In this document: positions 54,684-63,123 of the stretch, piece by piece
How positions within the stretch are numbered: position 1 is the first letter of the stretch
Layout: the number at the start of each line of letters is the position of its first letter
Assembly: GCF_014202475.1 (NCBI RefSeq)
Contig: NZ_JACHGV010000003.1
Span: 590,454-654,453 of the forward strand
Source of the DNA: Streptomyces paradoxus
GTDB lineage: Bacteria > Actinomycetota > Actinomycetes > Streptomycetales > Streptomycetaceae
Reading direction: 5' to 3'
Length of the DNA stretch: 64,000 bases
The notes under the pieces: model-generated
Told to the model about the DNA's origin: nothing
Seen by the model: only the letters and a program-made list of their open reading frames with translations
The model's database searches: none
Position numbers and translations under genes: made by a program

Positions 54684-54711
54684 TTCGACCCGCCGAACGC
54701 GGCCTTACGAT
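54684..54711 (+). promoter_or_regulatory. ispH promoter, leaderless
   Basis: TTCGAC (54684-54689), 16 bases, TACGAT (54706-54711), then seven bases to the ATG at 54719. The ATG at 54710 is inside the -10 box, which favours the later start. Confidence 0.55.
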
Positions 54712-54718
54712 GGGACGC

Positions 54719-55747
54719 ATGTCTGCTTCGCCTGGCCGCCGTGTCCTGCTCGCCGCCCCCCGTGGCTACTGCGCGGGTGTGGACCGCGCCGTGATCGCCG
54801 TCGAGAAAGCCCTGGAGCAGTACGGCGCTCCGGTGTACGTCCGGCACGAGATCGTCCACAACAAGTACGTCGTGCAGACCCTGGAGAAGAAGGGCGCGAT
54901 CTTCGTCGAGCAGACGGAGGAAGTGCCCCCGGGGAACATCGTCATGTTCTCCGCGCACGGCGTGGCCCCCGTCGTCCACGAGGAGGCCGAGCGCGGCAAG
55001 CTCGCCACCATCGACGCCACCTGCCCCCTGGTCACCAAGGTCCACAAGGAAGCCGTCCGCTTCGCGAACGAGGACTACGACATCCTCCTGATCGGCCACG
55101 AGGGCCACGAAGAGGTCATCGGCACCTCCGGCGAGGCCCCCGACCACATCCAGCTCGTCGACGGGCCGGGCGACGTGGCGAAGGTCGAGGTCCGTGACCC
55201 GTCCAAAGTCGTCTGGCTCTCCCAGACCACGCTGTCCGTCGACGAGACCATGGAGACCGTCGACGCCCTGAAGGACAAGTTCCCGCAGCTCATCTCCCCG
55301 CCCAGCGACGACATCTGCTACGCCACGCAGAACCGCCAGCTGGCCGTGAAGCAGATGGGCGCCGAGTCGGACCTGGTCATCGTGGTCGGCTCGCGCAACT
55401 CCTCCAACTCCAAGCGGCTCGTCGAGGTCGCCAAGATCGCGGGCGCCCGTGAGGCGTACCTGGTGGACTTCGCCGACGAGATCGACGAGGCCTGGCTGGA
55501 GGGCGTGACCACGGTCGGCGTCACCTCGGGCGCCTCCGTCCCGGAGATCCTGGTCGAGCAGGTCCTGGAGTACCTCTCCCAGCGCGGCTTCGAGGACGTG
55601 GAGATCGTCAAGGCGGCCGAGGAGTCCATCACGTTCTCCCTGCCCAAGGAGCTGCGGCGCAACCTGCGCGAGGAGGCCGCGACCCTGGTCGCCGAGCGCG
55701 GTGGCGCCGGCACCTCGACGACAGCCGGTGAAAATTCCGGGGAGTGA
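54719..55747 (+). CDS. ispH: 4-hydroxy-3-methylbut-2-enyl diphosphate reductase IspH
   Basis: 342 aa. Last enzyme of the MEP isoprenoid pathway. The three cysteines for the [4Fe-4S] cluster are present: [10 protein letters not shown] (Cys18), [11 protein letters not shown] and [11 protein letters not shown], with [13 protein letters not shown]. Start at 54719 rather than the ATG at 54710, based on the promoter. It supplies the precursors used by the prenyl transferase and the carotenoid genes of this window. Confidence 0.95.
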   Translation: MSASPGRRVLLAAPRGYCAGVDRAVIAVEKALEQYGAPVYVRHEIVHNKYVVQTLEKKGAIFVEQTEEVPPGNIVMFSAHGVAPVVHEEAERGKLATIDATCPLVTKVHKEAVRFANEDYDILLIGHEGHEEVIGTSGEAPDHIQLVDGPGDVAKVEVRDPSKVVWLSQTTLSVDETMETVDALKDKFPQLISPPSDDICYATQNRQLAVKQMGAESDLVIVVGSRNSSNSKRLVEVAKIAGAREAYLVDFADEIDEAWLEGVTTVGVTSGASVPEILVEQVLEYLSQRGFEDVEIVKAAEESITFSLPKELRRNLREEAATLVAERGGAGTSTTAGENSGE

Positions 55748-55753
55748 TCGGGG

Positions 55754-55784
55754 ACAGGCCGGGCAGCCCCGCTGCCCGGCCTGT
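55754..55784 (+). terminator. Terminator after ispH
   Basis: ACAGGCCGGGCAG / CTGCCCGGCCTGT, a 13-base stem with a CCCCG loop, six bases after the stop. Its end overlaps the -35 of the next gene. Confidence 0.75.
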
Positions 55785-55809
55785 GACCGTCAGTCGTTCG
55801 TCGTAACGT
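55782..55809 (+). promoter_or_regulatory. ppgK promoter, leaderless
   Basis: TGTGAC (55782-55787), 16 bases, TAACGT (55804-55809), then six bases to the ATG at 55816. Confidence 0.5.
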
Positions 55810-55815
55810 AGGGCC

Positions 55816-56562
55816 ATGCAGATCTTCGGAGTGGACATCGGCGGATCCGGGATCAAGGGCGCGCCGGTGGACCTGGACCAGGGCGACCTGGCGCAGGAGC
55901 GCCACAAGGTCCTCACCCCCCACCCGGCCACGCCCGAGGCGGTGGCCGACGGCGTCAGGCAGGTGGTCGGCCACTTCGGCTGGACGGGCCCCGTCGGGGT
56001 CACGTTCCCGGGCGTGGTCACCGACGGAGCCACGATCCGCACGGCGGCGAACGTCGACGACAGCTGGATCGACACCGACGCCCGCGCGTTGCTCGGCGAG
56101 CGGCTGGGCGGACTGCCGGTGACGGTGGTCAACGACGCGGACGCGGCGGGTGTCGCCGAGATGCACTTCGGCGCCGGCCGCGACCGCCGGGGCACGGTGA
56201 TCCTTCTGACCCTCGGCACGGGCATCGGCAGCGCGGTCTTCGTCGACGGCGTCCTTGTCCCGAACACCGAGCTGGGCCACCTGGAGCTCGACGGGCACGA
56301 CGCGGAGAAGCGGGCCTCCAGCAAGGCCCGTGAGGACCACGACATGACGTGGGAGCACTGGGCGGTGCACCGCGTGAGCAAGTACCTCGCCCACGTCGAG
56401 ATGCTGTTCTCGCCGGAGCTGTTCATCATCGGCGGCGGTGTCAGCCGCAAATCCCACAAGTTCCTGCCCCACATCGAGGGCATCAAGGCCGAGATCGTGC
56501 CGGCGCAGCTGCAGAACAACGCGGGGATCGTGGGCGCGGCGATGCGGGCGGCCGGTCGCTGA
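55816..56562 (+). CDS. ppgK: Polyphosphate glucokinase
   Basis: 248 aa. ROK-family kinase: [16 protein letters not shown] (phosphate-binding), [36 protein letters not shown]. It phosphorylates glucose with polyphosphate or ATP. The catalytic Asp is in VNDAD. Normal length for actinobacterial PPGK. Confidence 0.94.
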   Translation: MQIFGVDIGGSGIKGAPVDLDQGDLAQERHKVLTPHPATPEAVADGVRQVVGHFGWTGPVGVTFPGVVTDGATIRTAANVDDSWIDTDARALLGERLGGLPVTVVNDADAAGVAEMHFGAGRDRRGTVILLTLGTGIGSAVFVDGVLVPNTELGHLELDGHDAEKRASSKAREDHDMTWEHWAVHRVSKYLAHVEMLFSPELFIIGGGVSRKSHKFLPHIEGIKAEIVPAQLQNNAGIVGAAMRAAGR

Positions 56563-56580
56563 GGCCTGATCCGCCGCGTG

Positions 56581-57198
56581 TCACACCGGCGGCCGGGCCC
56601 CGGCCGTCCGCCGCCGGTGCACCAGCCTGATCCGCCGGACGATCACGATCAGCCCGGCGATCAGCGTCCCTCCGTACAGCCAGCCGGCCTGCGTGGCGAG
56701 CGCCGTCAGCAGGCCCATCAGCATGCTGCCGGTCCCTTCCTCGCCGTCGGCCAGCGGCAGCAGTCCCACGGCGAACGCGATCGGCACGACGACGGGCGGG
56801 GTCATCAGGTCCACCCGGCGCACCCAGAGGGCGGTCAGCGCGCACACGGGCAGGAACAGCACGCCGTACGCCGTCAGGGACGCCCCGAAAAGCGCCGAGC
56901 AGAGCGCGCCCAGCAGGAACATCACCACCGCGCAGAACAGCCCGCTGCCCAGGCCGGTCAGCCGGGGGTTCGGCAGGCCGCCCGCGGTGGGGACCGGTGC
57001 GGGCGCGGGCCGTCGTACCGGCGCGGGGCGGCGCTGCGGCCCGGGCGGCCGGGCCGCGCGCACCGGCTCGCCCCCCGCTCCCCGTCCCGCCTGGGACGGC
57101 ACGGGCTGCCGGGGCGGCCTGGGAGGCCTGGGCCGGTCCCGTCGCGGTCCGTGCTGTCGCGTTCCGTACTGAGGAGATCGCGTCCTGTATTGCTCCAC
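56581..57198 (-). CDS. DUF6542 membrane protein
   Basis: 205 aa. The N-terminal 75 residues are Arg/Pro-rich and disordered. A membrane domain of three or four helices follows (about 80-190, RLTGLGSGLFCAVVMFLLGALCSALFG...) and then a basic C-terminus. Function unknown. Divergent from ychF. Confidence 0.85.
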   Translation of the reverse strand: MEQYRTRSPQYGTRQHGPRRDRPRPPRPPRQPVPSQAGRGAGGEPVRAARPPGPQRRPAPVRRPAPAPVPTAGGLPNPRLTGLGSGLFCAVVMFLLGALCSALFGASLTAYGVLFLPVCALTALWVRRVDLMTPPVVVPIAFAVGLLPLADGEEGTGSMLMGLLTALATQAGWLYGGTLIAGLIVIVRRIRLVHRRRTAGARPPV

Positions 57199-57366
57199 AA
57201 CACCAACTTAGGTCGTTCTATATGCCGAATAGCCCCTCAGACACGCCGTCAGCCGCGGCTTGGCCAAGCGTTCGACTGTCCGCCCGGGCGGTTCCGGACA
57301 CGCCGTAGACTGGTGGATCGGCCGGTCCCCTGGCCTCCTGGCCCTCCACTCACGGGAAGTCGCAAC

Positions 57367-58455
<1,089 letters not shown>

Positions 58456-58469
58456 TCTCGACGTCGACA

Positions 58470-58505
58470 AACGGCCTGACCTGCGAGAAAGCAGGTCAGG
58501 CCGTT
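58470..58505 (+). terminator. Terminator after ychF
   Basis: AACGGCCTGACCTGC / GCAGGTCAGGCCGTT, a 15-base perfect stem with a GAGAAA loop, 15 bases after the stop. Confidence 0.85.
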
Positions 58506-58540
58506 GTGCTGTCCGCAACGGTTCGCAGAACCTGGAGCAG

Positions 58541-58804
58541 CTACGTGTCGTAGACCGCGGAGCGATGCCCGACGTGCACGACCCACACCACCAGCTCACC
58601 GTTGTCGAGCGTGTAGATCACGCGGTAGTCGCCTACCCGTAGGCGGCGCCGGTCGGGCTGGGAGACCAGGGCCGTGGTGTTGAACCCCAGCGGGTCGCTC
58701 TCCAGCTCGGTCAGCTTGGCCAGAATGCGGAGGGCCATGTCCCGTGGGACCTTGCGGAGCTCAGCCTGAGCCTCCGGTCGGAAGACGGTGCGGTACTCAC
58801 TCAC
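58541..58804 (-). CDS. RelE/ParE-family toxin
   Basis: 87 aa. RelE fold: VFRPEAQAELRKVPRDMALRILAKLTEL, then RLRVGDYRVIYTLDNGELVVWVVHVGHRSAVYD; the basic residues for mRNA binding (Arg in RRRLRVGDYRVIY) are present. It cleaves mRNA at the ribosome if like RelE. GTG at 58804 overlaps the antitoxin stop by eight bases (GTGAGTGA). Confidence 0.93.
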   Translation of the reverse strand: MSEYRTVFRPEAQAELRKVPRDMALRILAKLTELESDPLGFNTTALVSQPDRRRLRVGDYRVIYTLDNGELVVWVVHVGHRSAVYDT

Positions 58805-59066
58805 TGCGCGCCAGCGTCTCCCGCATGATGTCCTCGATCGGGATGCCGTGTGCCGGGTTGGCCATGCGCTCGTCGATGATGCGGTTGATCTCGCGCTCTT
58901 CCCACTCCTGGTACTTCCGGAGCACTTCGATGGACACCACGGCGGCCACCTGCTTGCCTCGGCGCGTGATCACCGTGGGCACGTCGTCGCGGTCAGCCCG
59001 CTCCACGACCTCGGCCAGGTGTGCCCGGACATCGCGGATGGACTCAATGGGCAGCGGCTGTGTCAT
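58797..59066 (-). CDS. Phd/YefM-family antitoxin
   Basis: 89 aa. YefM/Phd: PIESIRDVRAHLAEVVERADRDDVPTVITRRGKQVAAVVSIEVLRKYQEWEE, then an acidic, helical C-terminus that would wrap the toxin. It also represses the operon. ATG at 59066 starts right after a -10 box; the longer frame is within the promoter. Confidence 0.93.
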   Translation of the reverse strand: MTQPLPIESIRDVRAHLAEVVERADRDDVPTVITRRGKQVAAVVSIEVLRKYQEWEEREINRIIDERMANPAHGIPIEDIMRETLARSE

Positions 59067-59073
59067 GCGCTCA

Positions 59074-59102
59074 AGCGTACCGAGTGTCGCAGGTGTACAC
59101 AA
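59074..59102 (-). promoter_or_regulatory. Toxin-antitoxin promoter (leaderless) with TGTACA operator
   Basis: On the minus strand TTGTGT (59102-59097), 17 bases, TACGCT (59079-59074), then seven bases to the ATG. GTGTACAC (59093-59100) overlaps the -35; TGTACA is the core recognised by E. coli YefM. Confidence 0.6.
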
Positions 59103-59176
59103 CGACGAAAGGCTCGTAGGGTTCGAAGTCGACACATGCAGGCCTGGTTGCACACGGAGTCTGTGGCGCGGTCCGA

Positions 59177-59560
59177 TCAGAGGTCGGGCGGATCCGGCTG
59201 TCCAGCGGCTCCTTGCCGCAGGTACCGGTGGGCGAAGGCGATGCCGGCGGCGGCTGCGAGGGCCAGTAGGGCCAGGAGTACTCGTTTTCCGGGGTCCGGG
59301 GCGGGGGCGGGCGGCCGGGGTGGGGCCGGGGGGCCGGAGACGTCTCGGCTGATCCGTTGCCAGACGCGTTCCGGGGGCGCCGTCGGCAGGTCCACGAGTT
59401 GCGCGGTGCGGGCCGCCGCGACCACGCGGGTCAGCATGCGGAACTCGTCACGGCAGCGGGCGCACTGTTCGACGTGACGCAGTGCCTCGGCGTCGGCGTC
59501 GGTCGGGGTGGCGTTGCGCAGCGCCAGTTCCACCAGGTGCGCGGGCTCTACGTGGGCCAC
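59177..59560 (-). CDS. Zinc-finger anti-sigma-like membrane protein
   Basis: 127 aa. HxxxCxxC zinc finger (HVEQCARC, about residues 29-36) of the anti-sigma/zf-HC2 type, a Pro-rich linker and one membrane helix (about 92-110). It likely holds the ECF sigma factor encoded at the start of this operon. It overlaps the sortase gene by 13 bases, so the four genes form one operon. Confidence 0.85.
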   Translation of the reverse strand: MAHVEPAHLVELALRNATPTDADAEALRHVEQCARCRDEFRMLTRVVAAARTAQLVDLPTAPPERVWQRISRDVSGPPAPPRPPAPAPDPGKRVLLALLALAAAAGIAFAHRYLRQGAAGQPDPPDL

Positions 59561-60210
59561 TTCGCCCTCCCGTTCCCCGCTGGGCGGGACTCGACGGGCT
59601 CCGCCGTGACGACGAGGTTGGACACGTAGCCCCCTCGCTCGGGGTCGTACGGAGGCGCACAGGTGATGAGGGTGAGGACGGGGGCGCCGCTGCGCCGGAA
59701 CGCCGAGGGCGGCAGGTCGTCCTTCGGCACGGTGACCCGTGAGACGACCCGATAGCGCACCGGCTCGGCGCCCGCCCGCCGCACCTCGACACGGTCTCCG
59801 CGCCGCACGTCGTACAGCGCCAGGAACTCGCCGAGGTCACCGGTTTCGGTGTCGACGTGCCCGACGAGCACGGCCGAGCCCCGGGCACTGCCCGGCGCGG
59901 GGCCGTAGCGGTACCAGCCCGCCCCGGAAGGGTCGTCGGGGACGGCCATGTCCCCCCGGTCCGTCACGCCCACCGGACCGACCCGGGCGTCGAGACCGGC
60001 GCTGGGTACGAGCACCCGCCGGGGCGGTGGATCCTGCGCCGTGCCGGGCGCCGCCTCGGGCGCCGCCGCGCTCCTGGGTTCCGACGGTGCTGCCGCCACG
60101 CCGGGCGGCGGCGCGGCCGGCTGCGACGGCGTGGCCGGAAAACCGAGGACGGCTGCCAGAGCGGCAGCCGTCGCAATCGGTCCCGTCAGCCGCCGCGTGC
60201 CGTCAGCCAC
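59548..60210 (-). CDS. Class E/F sortase
   Basis: 220 aa. Hydrophobic N-terminal segment (about 9-24), Pro/Ala linker, then the sortase beta-barrel with His118 (LVGHVDTE), Cys184 (LITCAPPY) and Arg192 (DPERGGY), the catalytic triad. It attaches surface proteins to peptidoglycan or links pilins. GTG at 60210 overlaps the DUF4397 stop by eight bases. Confidence 0.9.
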   Translation of the reverse strand: MADGTRRLTGPIATAAALAAVLGFPATPSQPAAPPPGVAAAPSEPRSAAAPEAAPGTAQDPPPRRVLVPSAGLDARVGPVGVTDRGDMAVPDDPSGAGWYRYGPAPGSARGSAVLVGHVDTETGDLGEFLALYDVRRGDRVEVRRAGAEPVRYRVVSRVTVPKDDLPPSAFRRSGAPVLTLITCAPPYDPERGGYVSNLVVTAEPVESRPAGNGRAKWPT

Positions 60211-61033
60211 GCCGGCGGGCGACCCGGCGGGCCACCAGCAGGCCCGCCACCGCGACCGCTCCGGCCCCGGCGGCCCAGGCCGGCCCCAGGTCGGAGGAGT
60301 TCGGCGTGACGGCGGCACCGCTGCCGCCCGCGGGGACGCCCTTGGGCGAGGACTCCATGCCGCTGAACGTCTGGGTCGCCAGGGCCAGGTTCTTGTCCTC
60401 GGCGCTGCCCCAGGCGTAGACGACGTTGCTGGTGCCCTCGCCGAGCTTCAGGTCGGCCGGGCCTATGGCCACGGTGTCCGTACCGGCGAGCACCACGTCC
60501 GCGTTGACCGTGCCGGCGTCGACCTCGGCGGTGTCCTCCTTCGGGTTGGTCAGGTTGCTGAAGACCGGCTGTCCGCCGGCCCGGACGTCGACGGCGGGCG
60601 CGGCCGCGACATGGCGGACCGTCAGACGCGACTTGCCGGCGTCGACCTGGGAGACGTCGTTGGTGAAGGCCGTCAGCTCGGGATCGCCGTCGGCGGTGAG
60701 GTGGGCGGCGACCGTGGCGTTCGCGCCCTCCGGCACCTCGATCTTCTTCTCCAGGGCCGGAGTTCCGCCGGGATCCTTGCCCGCTTCGAAGATCTGGATG
60801 TCGTAACTCCCGGCGTCGAGGGACAGGGGGTCCGTCACGGTGCCGGGCTTGAAGTCGCCGATCAGTTCATCGCCGTTGGCGTACACGTCCACGGTCATAC
60901 CGGGGATGCCGTGGAAGACGGACACCATGGCCTTGTCCTGCTGCTCGGCGGCCAGGGCCGGCGCGGAGACGCCGAGGGCCAGGGCGCAGGCACCGGTCGA
61001 GGCGGCGATGGCGAGGCGGGTGCGTGAAATCAT
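60203..61033 (-). CDS. DUF4397 surface protein
   Basis: 276 aa. Signal peptide about 1-28 (APALAA-EQQ), two DUF4397 beta-sandwich repeats (about 32-135 and 138-225), a linker and a C-terminal membrane helix with the basic end ARRVARRRG. No LPXTG/LAXTG sorting motif is visible, though it shares the operon with a sortase, so it may be membrane-anchored or cut at a non-standard motif. ATG at 61033 has AAGGG nine bases upstream. Confidence 0.88.
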   Translation of the reverse strand: MISRTRLAIAASTGACALALGVSAPALAAEQQDKAMVSVFHGIPGMTVDVYANGDELIGDFKPGTVTDPLSLDAGSYDIQIFEAGKDPGGTPALEKKIEVPEGANATVAAHLTADGDPELTAFTNDVSQVDAGKSRLTVRHVAAAPAVDVRAGGQPVFSNLTNPKEDTAEVDAGTVNADVVLAGTDTVAIGPADLKLGEGTSNVVYAWGSAEDKNLALATQTFSGMESSPKGVPAGGSGAAVTPNSSDLGPAWAAGAGAVAVAGLLVARRVARRRG

Positions 61034-61127
61034 GGGAATCATCCCTTCGAACGGAGGCTCCGTACGGTGCGGAGTCTCGGTCCTGTTTCGGGTGTGGGGG
61101 CCGCCGCGGATGCGCGTACGACAGGCC

Positions 61128-61733
61128 CTAGAGGTCCGTGCCGGGGGCCGGGGGCTGTTCGATCGCCTGGCGGAGCCGGTGCAGGCCGCGGCGGGCATGG
61201 CTCTTGACGGTTCCCAGCGGCATGCCGGTCCGTTCCGCGATCTGCGCCTGGGTCAGGTCCTCGTAGAAGGCCATGCACAGCACTTCCCTTTGCGGGCGCG
61301 GCAGTTGGGCCAGGGCGTCGATGAGCAGCACCCGGTCCAGGACCCGGTCCGGTGCCGCCTGGGCGGGCCCGGTGGTGTCTGCGTCGCGGCCGGCCGAGTC
61401 GATGAGCGTCAGGCGCCTCGTCCTGGCCGCCAGCGCGTCGACGATCTTGCGGCGTGTGATGCCGACCAGCCATGCGCCGAGCGGACCCCGTTCGGGGCGG
61501 AACCCCGCCCGGCCGTGCCAGGCGCCGAGGAAGACCTGCTGGGTCACGTCCTCCGCCTCGTAGGTGTCGCCGAGCAGTCGGGTGGCCATGGTGTGGACGA
61601 GCGAGCCCCATCGCCGGTAGATCGCGGCGAACGCCTCCTCGTCGGCGGCGACGAGGCCACGGGCCAGTTCCTCCTCGTACCGCGTTTCCTCCGCGGGTGC
61701 GGTGGGGGCGGTGAGTCGCGTGTTCGTGATCAT
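61128..61733 (-). CDS. ECF RNA polymerase sigma factor
   Basis: 201 aa. Sigma region 2 at about 40-105 (FAAIYRRWGSLVHTMATRLLGDTYEAEDVTQQVFLGAWH) and region 4 at about 140-190 (LPRPQREVLCMAFYEDLTQAQIAERTGMPLGTVKSHARRGLHRLRQ). It heads the sigma, DUF4397, sortase, anti-sigma operon. AGGAGG precedes the ATG. It lies divergent from a LitR/CarH-type regulator, so it may be the light-controlled sigma of this system or a neighbouring surface sigma. Confidence 0.93.
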   Translation of the reverse strand: MITNTRLTAPTAPAEETRYEEELARGLVAADEEAFAAIYRRWGSLVHTMATRLLGDTYEAEDVTQQVFLGAWHGRAGFRPERGPLGAWLVGITRRKIVDALAARTRRLTLIDSAGRDADTTGPAQAAPDRVLDRVLLIDALAQLPRPQREVLCMAFYEDLTQAQIAERTGMPLGTVKSHARRGLHRLRQAIEQPPAPGTDL

Positions 61734-61841
61734 GGCCTGGTTCCTCCTGCAGTGCGTCGTGCGGGGACGGAAGGCCGTCTGCCGACCGCACCGGTCGCGC
61801 TGTGCCGAGCCGCGACCATGCGCTGGAAGCCAGTGTTCGGC

Positions 61842-61882
61842 GCACAAACGACGCATCTCAACGTGCGTCGTTTGTGCGTCGT
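61842..61882. promoter_or_regulatory. LitR/CarH-type operator: 14-base inverted repeat with 11-base tandem repeats
   Basis: Arms GCACAAACGACGCA (61842-61855) and TGCGTCGTTTGTGC (61864-61877) are perfect complements around eight bases. On the plus strand GTGCGTCGT occurs twice, starting at 61863 and 61874, exactly 11 bases apart. The mirror arrangement, with two mismatches, is on the minus strand (61855 down to 61837). CarH-type regulators bind 11-base direct repeats. It covers the -35 to -10 region of the MerR gene. Confidence 0.8.
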
Positions 61883-61887
61883 ACAGT
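61882..61887 (+). promoter_or_regulatory. -10 box of the litR-like gene (leaderless)
   Basis: TACAGT, seven bases before the ATG at 61895. There is no good -35; the operator occupies that place. Confidence 0.5.
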
Positions 61888-61894
61888 CGGGGGT

Positions 61895-62977
61895 ATGGGT
61901 GTACACGAACGGGACAGCCGCGACCGCGGACCCGGGAGCGCGCCGGCCGGTGTCGGACTGACCACCGGGGAGGTGGCCAGGCGGCTGGGGGTCGCTCCCA
62001 CCACGGTCCGCACGTGGGACCGGCGCTACGGCCTCGGGCCCGACGCGCACACGGGGGGCCGGCACCGGCGGTGGACCCCGGTGGACGTGGCCCGGCTGGA
62101 GCGGATGTGCGCCCTGACGGCGACCGGGATACCGCCCGCCGAGGCCGCGCGCACGGTCCTCGGCGAAGCGACGCAGGAACCGGCCCCGGCCCCGCAGGCC
62201 GCCCCGGCACCCCCGGGGGCGGCCGGGGAAGCGACGCAGGAACCGGCGGGGGAGGCGGCCCCGGGCCGCGGGCACGCCGACGTGCCACCGCGGCCGTCCG
62301 TCCGCACCCGCAGCCGGGCGGGCAGCGGGCTGCGCCTCGGTGACGTGCGTCAGGAGTGCAAGGGCATCGCCCGCGCCGCGCTGCGCCTCGACGCCTCCGC
62401 ACTCGACGAGCTCCTGGAGACCGCGATCGCCGAGCACGGGCTGGTCGCCGCCTGGACCGAGGTGATCATGCCGACCCTCCAGGCCGTCGGCCGCAAGTGG
62501 GAGAGCTCCGGCGAGAAGTACGTCGAGGTCGAGCACTTCCTGTCCTGGCACGTCTCCGGCGCGCTGCGGCGCGGCGCCCCGCCCACGGCCGCCGACCGCC
62601 CGGGCGCGACCGTCGTGCTCGCCTGCGTACCGGGGGAGAACCACACGCTGCCCCTGGAGGTGCTGGCCGCCGCGCTGGCCGAACGGGGCCTGCCGGTGCG
62701 CATGTTCGGCGGCGCCCTGCCCGTGGAGTCCCTCGTGACGGCCGTCCGCCGAACCGGGCCGGCGGCGGTGGCACTGTGGGCGCAGTCCCGGACGACCGCC
62801 AGCCGCCCGCTGGCCCAGCACGTGGCCGCGATGGAGTGGGGCGTGCGGGGCGCCCGCCGCAAGCCGGTCGTCCTGACGATCGGGCCCGGCTGGTCCGGCC
62901 GGACCGTCCCGGGCCTGCCGCGTCCCACGGGGCTGGCCGAGGCCGTCGCGGTTCTGGAGACGGTCGTGTCGCGATAG
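61895..62977 (+). CDS. litR: MerR-family B12-binding photoreceptor regulator (LitR/CarH type)
   Basis: 360 aa. MerR helix-turn-helix at about 22-90 (LTTGEVARRLGVAPTTVRTWDRRYGLGP, GRHRRWTPVDVARLERM), an Ala/Pro linker with an internal repeat, a four-helix bundle (about 150-230) with Trp202 and Glu213-His214, and a cobalamin-binding domain with ENHTLP (His250 the expected lower ligand). LitR/CarH uses adenosylcobalamin to sense light and controls carotenoid genes. The Trp-to-Glu/His gap is 11 against 10 in CarH. It precedes crtY. ATG at 61895 follows the -10 box. Confidence 0.9.
   Translation: MGVHERDSRDRGPGSAPAGVGLTTGEVARRLGVAPTTVRTWDRRYGLGPDAHTGGRHRRWTPVDVARLERMCALTATGIPPAEAARTVLGEATQEPAPAPQAAPAPPGAAGEATQEPAGEAAPGRGHADVPPRPSVRTRSRAGSGLRLGDVRQECKGIARAALRLDASALDELLETAIAEHGLVAAWTEVIMPTLQAVGRKWESSGEKYVEVEHFLSWHVSGALRRGAPPTAADRPGATVVLACVPGENHTLPLEVLAAALAERGLPVRMFGGALPVESLVTAVRRTGPAAVALWAQSRTTASRPLAQHVAAMEWGVRGARRKPVVLTIGPGWSGRTVPGLPRPTGLAEAVAVLETVVSR
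62165..62247. repeat. 20-base direct repeat in the litR-like linker
   Basis: GAAGCGACGCAGGAACCGGC occurs at 62165-62184 and 62228-62247, 63 bases apart and in frame, giving EATQEPA twice. Recombination between the copies would remove 21 residues of linker without a frameshift. Confidence 0.8.
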
Positions 62978-63096
62978 CCCCGGCTGACTGCATCCGAACA
63001 GGGGCACCCGCCCGAAGCGGTGAACGGACAGAACACGACGGACACACCACGGCGGACGGGCACAGCCGACCGGGTGGCCGGGAGCGGAGTGCGGAC

Positions 63097-63123
63097 ATGA
63101 GCGGCGCGTGGTGGGCCCGGTGA
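63097..63123 (+). CDS. Possible eight-residue leader peptide coupled to crtY
   Basis: ATG at 63097 with GGAGCGGAG upstream (a strong site) reads MSGAWWAR and stops at TGA 63121-63123, which overlaps the GTG at 63120 (GTGA). It is too short to judge by codon use. It could couple translation into crtY, whose own ribosome site is absent. Confidence 0.4.
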   Translation: MSGAWWAR

